DNA of 64,000 nt. Origin: Solen grandis (taxonomy: Eukaryota; Mollusca; Bivalvia; Adapedonta; Solenidae). The notes below the pieces were generated by a model. It ran no database searches and was not told where the DNA came from. It was given only the letters and a program-made list of their open reading frames with translations. Positions 58,290-64,000 of this stretch are shown here, piece after piece (within the stretch, counting starts at the first letter, position 1; the number at the start of each line of letters is the position of its first letter). The position numbers were made by a program, and so were the translations under genes. Location: the NCBI GenBank assembly GCA_021229015.1, contig CM037783.1:27100154-27164153 (forward strand), written 5' to 3'.

Positions 58290-59740
58290 TATGGCTGCAA
58301 TGTAGGGTTTGGGTTGCGTATACTTCAGTAATTAGGTTGATTTATCGACCGAAAAAGTCCATGAGCCATTGTGTATTTCTAAATTAAGAAACGTTAGTGA
58401 AGCCTAAATCATTAACACTGACTGAATAAACCCGTATTCGTTGCGACTCGCCGCTTCATTCTTTTTATGCCGTGTGTATTTAAGCTGATCAGATTATTGG
58501 CTTGTATAATGTAGGAAACAAAATATATTGGTGTGTGCCTCTCATGGGGTTTAAATTATCCTTTTGTTGTAATTAAAAAACGGTCTGTCATTTTGACTTA
58601 GGGATTTAAATCCGCGTGTAGTGTTCAAGGTTGTAAAACAAGAGTATTAAAGTATGGCTAACAGATCAATTGCTTCCGATTAAGTCCGTCCGATTGTTTG
58701 TCATTGTGTTCTTGAATACATGAACACACTTTACTATAAAGTCATTATTATAATTTTTTTTGGAGGGGGGGCGGCTTTATTTTCATTAAGTTAGTGGTCT
58801 TGTTGACCACAGGAATATATAGACCCACGAAATTACAATTCATACTGATTTCACTTAATTAAATATCAACGAAAAAAAAATCAGTATCTTTCTCTGTTTG
58901 CTTATCGTTCATTATAGCCTACTTCTCTCAAAATCCAAATACAATCGTCTATTTCAAACATGATGTTGGACAAACGTATAAAAGGGGGAATCAATAAATA
59001 TAGGTATAATTCAATTTGACGACTTGTTCACGTTTACAGCTATTGAAATATAAACAATGAAGATGGTCTCAGGACTATTATAATGTCTGTATATCTATAC
59101 AAAGCGGAACACTTCAATATGTTAATCAATATTTGTTGGGAAATACACGTGTAATTTGAACAGTAAAATCTACCATCTTCTTGATAAATCGCCATATAAA
59201 TTGTCGTAATCTTATTTTCTTAAAACATAACAATGGAGATCACAAAATTATTGTTCTCATGAATTAAAGGAAAGTTATCCGATTTTTTTTTTTTTGGAGA
59301 AAATTGACAGAAAAGGATATTTAAAATGGGAAATTCATGTCGGAACTTTTCCCATATTGTAAATTATTTAGCTTTTGAAAGAGATGTGGCATGACCACAT
59401 CGATATTTTGACTCAGAGGAAAACATTAACTAACCCTCTGAAAAGAAATTTGTTTTCCTTGTCTTTACTTTTCAAACGTTCGTCAAAAATAGAGAAAGAA
59501 GGGGGACTCCCTTGCCTAAGGCGTTTAAATATATCGTAAAAAAAAAGACAGGAAATATATTTATTTTCAGAATTATTTAAAATTATCTAAACGGGATATA
59601 TATAAAATATTTTTCCTTGATTAATCAAAATGATAAATGGTTTCCAATTAATGCTGTTATCGGTGTACTACATTTGCTTATTTTTGAAATTCACGTCCTG
59701 TCGACAATACAATTAAAGGCATCGCGTGCTTGAATTAGTG
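58290..59740. other. Non-coding AT-rich sequence
   Basis: No exon or repeat family recognised. Confidence 0.5.
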
Positions 59741-59741
59741 C

Positions 59742-59895
59742 TACCTCGCTGTGTTGTAGAAAAGTGGCATAATGCCACAACCAGTCATATCATCCCGACA
59801 CTGGGCAAACGGGTCCAGAACCTTCCCCTCTACGAAAGACAAGGGATGTTTGGTATACCACAGCTGGGAATCAAACACACGACTACAGTACGATA
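59742..59895 (-). mobile_element. Very old SINE fragment, minus strand
   Basis: GTGGCATAATGCCACAACCAG, CCCGACACTGGGCAAACGGG and CAGCTGGGAATCAAACACACG follow the order of the 32606 family in reverse, with heavy divergence. Confidence 0.5.
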
Positions 59896-60150
59896 TGTAT
59901 ATGAACAACAGAAACGAAACTATGTTCAGGCTATTTTGAGGGATTATCAATAAATGAATAATCTGATTTTTTTCATGTCATTTTATAACTTAGACTTAAT
60001 CCTTCTCGACGATTCTGGGTTGGACCAGCAGATAGCACTCCGTTGGTCATGAGAGGATCTGAACAAGACACGCAGACAGACAGATAGATAAACAGATTGC
60101 GAGTGCATTCCTACAGAGAGAGAGAGAGAGGGATAGAGAAGTAAACTCAC

Positions 60151-60207
60151 GTTTATCTGTGCGAGGGTATATTCCCTCTCCAATTTTCTTAAATCTGGTG
60201 GTTCCAT
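60151..60207 (-). CDS. Candidate first coding exon, 19 codons
   Basis: On minus, ATGGAACCACCAG opens MEPPDLRKLEREYTLAQIN and stops exactly at AAAC|GTGAGT, a strong donor in phase 0. The text is Glu/Arg/Leu-rich and helical-looking. The nearest downstream phase-0 acceptor I can see on this strand is exon 2 at 49922. It could therefore be an alternative first exon of the gene at 48422-54157, or the start of another gene whose exons I did not find. Confidence 0.35.
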
Positions 60208-60209
60208 TG

Positions 60210-60645
60210 TCCGAACGTCTCTTTGAGCAAAATAATAAGCAAGTAGAGAAACAACGCTTCATACAACAACTAAGTTACATCCACAACTTTTCTGGGTTTT
60301 TTTTCACCCGTTTTCTCTCTAGAGCGCGTAAAAATCACCGAAATTATACACACGTTTGTCTGTCTGTGCTAACTATTCAGTTTTCACTTCCTAATAACTG
60401 TATCCGATCATCGAATGAGTTTTTAATTCTGCATACAGAGAAACTGAATACATAGCCATTGATATAGTCTCTCCAACAAGATTTATTGTCATGTAACTCA
60501 ACATTAAATCAAGTTTGCGTATTTGTCACAAACACACAACAGCCAGAACGGCTCATCAGTCGATCAAACTATGGTATAGATAGATATATTTTCTCATGAA
60601 GTTATCGGAAGTTGACCCTCTTTTTGTCGGCTCATTGTAATCTTG
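60210..60645. other. Non-coding sequence up to a gap
   Basis: Possible upstream region of the exon at 60151-60207. No motif stands out. Confidence 0.4.
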
Positions 60646-60745
60646 NNNNNNNNNNNNNNNNNNNNNNNNNNNNNNNNNNNNNNNNNNNNNNNNNNNNNNN
60701 NNNNNNNNNNNNNNNNNNNNNNNNNNNNNNNNNNNNNNNNNNNNN
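60646..60745. other. Scaffold gap, exactly 100 N
   Basis: Second unsized join in the window. Order and orientation across it rely on the scaffolding. Confidence 0.98.
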
Positions 60746-61282
60746 GGTGGGAGAATATTCTTTTTGCGACGAAAATGTAAGTTCTATGTAAGAGAGAAAG
60801 GCCAAAATATAGAAAAGATACATCGAGTCCCGTAGGGGCATTATATGTGTTCTTCTATGAAATGTTTGATGGTTTGATGGATTTCTCACCATTAAAACTT
60901 CTTTCTTTTTGTTATGATATTTGAAATCACTAAATAAACACGATGGATTGGAAGAATTCATGTTTTCCCTTGTTAAAGTAATTAATAGATAATACTCAAG
61001 AACCACGAGGATCTGGAACTCTGCATGGTTGCCTTATGTAAACAAGCGTGTAATTTTAAAATTGAAGTACATGTACTCATACATAGTGTTTGATAGATTG
61101 ATTATATAGAATATATAAATATAATTTCTGTCATTTTGATTGAAATGTGCAATGTGAAGAAGACGCGTCAGATCTGTATTAATAGCTATTAAATTTGGAA
61201 CATATTTAATGCTTTTTAAGATCGAATTACAAACATGCTCATTGATCTAAAATAGATCCCGTCTATCTACCTTAATATGATG
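60746..61282. other. Non-coding sequence
   Basis: Nothing recognised. Confidence 0.5.
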
Positions 61283-61292
61283 TCTTTACAAA

Positions 61293-61588
61293 GATTGTGT
61301 GTTTGTTTGTCGGGTTTAACGTCCCACTGACAGTGTTTCAATCATTAGGAGACGCTGTCTACTTGAGACAGATATAGTGCTGCCACACTGCAGTATCACG
61401 CCGTAGACATGTGGCATGATACTACACCCAGTCACATTATCCTGACACCGGGACAACCGGTCCTGCAATTACCCTTATATGCTGAGCGCCAAGTAAGGTA
61501 TCTATAACAGTATCATTTTTTTACGATTTTGGTATGTCGCGGCCGGGATTCGAACCCACGACCTCCCGCTCCGGAGGCGGACGCTCTA
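61293..61588 (-). mobile_element. SINE, slightly 5'-truncated, with 10-bp target duplication
   Basis: On minus it begins GAGCGTCCGCCTCCGGAGC, just after the A-box, then GTGGGTTCGAATCCCGG and the family body, ending GGGACGTTAAACCCGAC with a CAAACAAA tail. TCTTTACAAA at 61283-61292 and 61589-61598 is the target duplication. A young copy. Confidence 0.9.
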
Positions 61589-61676
61589 TCTTTACAAATA
61601 AATGTATATAATGAAAGTAACAACCTCAAAAAAATAATTCTATATATAACTTTTCTAATATTTCTTTCGTTTTCAG

Positions 61677-61713
61677 ATTGCAATCTGTGTGACGGTGTTG
61701 CTAGCTGTCGTCG
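61677..61713 (+). CDS. Candidate 37-nt micro-exon, hydrophobic
   Basis: TTTCTTTCGTTTTCAG|ATTGC and GTCGTCG|GTAAGA are near-consensus splice sites around 37 bases. One frame reads IAICVTVLLAVV, as in a signal peptide or membrane segment; the other open frame reads DCNLCDGVASC. Neighbouring exons were not found. The gap at 60646 and the window edge may hide them. Confidence 0.4.
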
Positions 61714-61784
61714 GTAAGAATATGTTTTTTTTAATACTACATCTGTTCATTATGTGTTTCATTAGATTCACCTCTGAAAACTGG

Positions 61785-61929
61785 TCCAATTTTCTCGAAA
61801 ATACTTATGTAGGATCTCAGACTCAAATTTGAGTATCATAATCAAATCAGATTGAATGTAATGGGTATAGTTTGAGTATAAGTATGAAAATCATACTTTA
61901 GTACCATTTTTATTTTCGAGAACACGCGG
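61785..61929. mobile_element. Decayed copy of the CCCCGTGTTCTCGA MITE
   Basis: TTTTCTCGAAAATAC at the left and TATTTTCGAGAACACGCGG at the right, with TCAAATTTGAGTAT and AAGTATGAAAATCATAC inside, align with 5830-5967. It lies 25 bp left of the Tc1-like element. Confidence 0.7.
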
Positions 61930-61954
61930 CCATGGCGAGCAAATCTCGATATTA

Positions 61955-62803
61955 TACTGACGGGCAAAAGAAACGCCCCAACGGAATTTGGCGTTATTTT
62001 CCTCATACCCCTATTGAAATTTTAGTGAAATGTAGTCTGTATACATGTACATTGACCGACAATCACGGCAAAGAAAAAATCGTGCGCTTCTATTCAGCCC
62101 GATGTCCATTTCCGGTGGCTGCTCATGATTTCCACGTGCACCTCGTGTATGTTTACCACGCGGTGAACTCGATCACATTTTACACAGTTACATGTGCTAG
62201 TCGATGGACAAACACAATTTCAGAGATTTTCTGATTAAACATTCGTATTTAAGAATGCCAAGGCTAACTTCTGAAGAGAGGGCTCGCGTTTTGGCCATGC
62301 TCGAATGCGGGCGAACGCAAGAACAAGTCGCCAGACGTTTTAACGTCTCGCGTTCGACAATTCGGCGTCTTGTTCGACGTGTTAGAGTTACGGGAACGTT
62401 TGCCAATCGGCCACGTTCAGGAAGACCTCGTGTGACGTCTGTAAGACAATATAATTTCATACGTCAACGTCATTTGCGTGACAGGTTTGTGACGGCGGAA
62501 TCGACGTCGCGTTTAGTAGTCGGTCACCGTGATCGCCCAATAAGTCGTTATACGGTTAGAAGACGACACGACTGAGGGAACGCGGGATTATCTGCCGTAG
62601 ACCCTACCGTGGTTTAGTTCTAACTTTACGCCACCGTCACCAACGTCTGATCTGGGCCCGCAACCATCGCGGTCAGCGTTGGCAGAACGTGGTGTTCAGC
62701 GACGAGACGGGCGTATCCGTGTGTACAGGCGACGTCACGAACGCTACGTTGACAATTGCGTTGTCGAGAACATGGAATGGGGCGTTTCTTTTGCCCGTCA
62801 GTA
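61955..62803 (+). mobile_element. Internally deleted Tc1-like transposon, perfect 26-bp TIRs
   Basis: The terminal inverted repeats start TACTGACGGGCAAAAG and are identical over 26 bases at 61955-61980 and 62778-62803. TA at 61953-61954 and 62804-62805 is the Tc1/mariner target duplication. At 849 bp the element is about half the usual Tc1 length and holds a broken transposase. Perfect ends suggest recent mobilisation in trans. Confidence 0.9.
62255..62767 (+). pseudogene. Tc1-family transposase, frameshifted and deleted
   Basis: ATG 62255 (an in-frame ATG also exists at 62204) opens MPRLTSEERARVLAML, followed by the helix-turn-helix text QEQVARRFNVSRSTIRRL and GRPRV linker, typical of the paired-like DNA-binding domain of Tc1 transposases. 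The frame stops at 62575, where a 4-base duplication near 62566-62573 shifts it. The next frame continues to WQNVVFSDE, the region of the first catalytic Asp. At about 62703 a deletion with GACGRG microhomology removes residues up to DGRIRVYRRR. Most of the remaining catalytic domain before the 3' TIR is gone. It cannot encode an active enzyme. Confidence 0.85.
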
Positions 62804-62805
62804 TA

Positions 62806-64000
62806 GATACCTTCGCCTTTGTTTTCACGAATTAGTCTAAATCTCCTTCACCGTGACTTTAAAGATATACACCTGGACGTACGTTCTCTTTTAACCCTTC
62901 GCCTCATGAATATTCATGTACGAATTAATGACTTGATGAATATTCATTGATGCAACTGTAAATAGTATATATATGAAACAATGATATTTTTCCTTTGCTG
63001 TGCAGAATGTGTAGAATCTGAGCAACAATATTGTAAAGAGAAAGAGGAGACCCTGATCAGACACCTCTCGAAAGTAGCTGTCTGATCTGGGTCTGATTTG
63101 TTTGCTAGAATGAGTCTAAATGAAGTGAAGGGTATTCGACCGTAAGATTGTTGCTCTGTAGGGTTGGATCCAACACGCATTGGGGGCAACTCGGCCTTTT
63201 TTTTTTTGACGCGGGGTTTCCTGAGTACAAATTACCTTTTTTCCTCGTTTTTTTTTTTTTGTATGAGTTAAATGAAAATTGTCTTATACATATTGTAATG
63301 TACAAATATGTATAAAGTGAATCTACCACGCCCATTAATTGTGGATAAGGGAATCCCACCCAAATGATGAGATAAGTAAAAAAAAACCGAAGCTTGTCGT
63401 GTTTTTTGGACGTTTCTCAGCACGAGGTAGTTAAAGTATCGCTTTACTCATATTGTGTACATGTAGACAGTCAGCTGTACGAGACAAGCTGTGCGAGATA
63501 TGATTATCTCACACGGGTAAATTTCGGGATAACTCTGTCCGATAGGTGAGAAATATTTATCTATTAAACCAATCCCAGCTTCACTGACTTGTTAGCTGTT
63601 CTGAATTGAAATCAATTTTTTCAATACTGAAGATATATTATCATTACATTAATATGTTTGTGTTTATAAAGAAATATGTCATTTTAACCAGAAGGTCATA
63701 CATCCATATGGCTACAATTTGTACAAAACATAACATGGTAACCTGGAAAAATACAATTTGTAAACAATCAAACAAACAAACAGAACAGACAAGCAAACAA
63801 ACGACTAAGTGAAAATAACATTTGATTGGCCTGTTTATAAGTAAAAGAAAAACAAATATATTTATTTGATAATTTCTATCGATGTCTACGATAAAAACAT
63901 TAATAACAACAAATTAATGAGTATAAAGAAACAGCCACAGTAAATTATAAGATACAATTTTGTTCTGTTTCACGCACCATCTAAATTGATTTACATTGTC
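62806..64000. other. Non-coding, small hairpins
   Basis: CATGAATATTCATG at 62904-62917 and TGATGAATATTCATTGA near 62934-62950 are palindromes. AGACCCTGATCAGAC at 63048-63062 pairs with GTCTGATCTGGGTCT at 63080-63094 and is probably part of an old interspersed repeat. No gene seen to the end of the window. Confidence 0.5.

Noticed and set aside
61932..62234. 100-codon frame starting left of the Tc1-like element
   Set aside because: It crosses the transposon's 5' TIR and junction, so it is a chance frame.

Overview
This window is eukaryotic, AT-rich, intron-containing and gene-poor. The best fit is a bivalve mollusc genome. It has tRNA-headed SINEs with (CAA)n tails, 'pearl'-like elements with GTCY-type proto-microsatellites followed by 145-161 bp tandem cores, many MITEs, and two 100-N scaffold gaps (10546-10645, 60646-60745). 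Nothing bacterial or viral is visible. The species cannot be named from the sequence alone.

Layout. 1-11 kb: SINEs, MITEs, a 52-bp satellite, a separated inverted repeat and a candidate Ser-rich exon. 11-19.3 kb: three stretches of self-complementary short words (CCATGG, ACCATTGAA/TTCAATGGT, TTCCRYGGAA), a short spliced transcription unit (about 12.48-14.55 kb) and a 1.45-kb pearl-like element. 21.5-42.1 kb: almost solid Helitron2/Helentron-like non-autonomous elements. One family has 454-bp tandem units, each with paired CRE palindromes (TGACGTCA). The other has 145-bp units, each with a direct-repeat nuclear-receptor site (AGGTCACCAGGTCA). SINEs and a foldback element are nested inside, and paralogous copies supply empty sites. 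42.3-45.9 kb: a SINE, minisatellites, a near-perfect 556-bp-arm palindrome and a duplicated splice-donor segment. 48.4-54.2 kb: the best-supported gene, a three-exon minus-strand gene for an unrecognised basic 215-residue protein. Its first intron holds an apparently intronless plus-strand ORF with a CRE just upstream. 52.8-61.6 kb: a MITE turned satellite, more SINEs, a degenerate repeat field and two isolated candidate exons. 61.8-62.8 kb: a MITE copy and an internally deleted Tc1-like transposon with perfect 26-bp terminal inverted repeats and TA duplications. 62.8-64 kb: nothing identifiable apart from small hairpins.

How the parts relate. There is no pathway here. The organising theme is rolling-circle-type elements that multiply tandem arrays of transcription-factor-like palindromes. 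Nested insertions and empty paralogous sites let their relative ages be read. All homology statements come from reading motifs by eye; no database or folding program was run.
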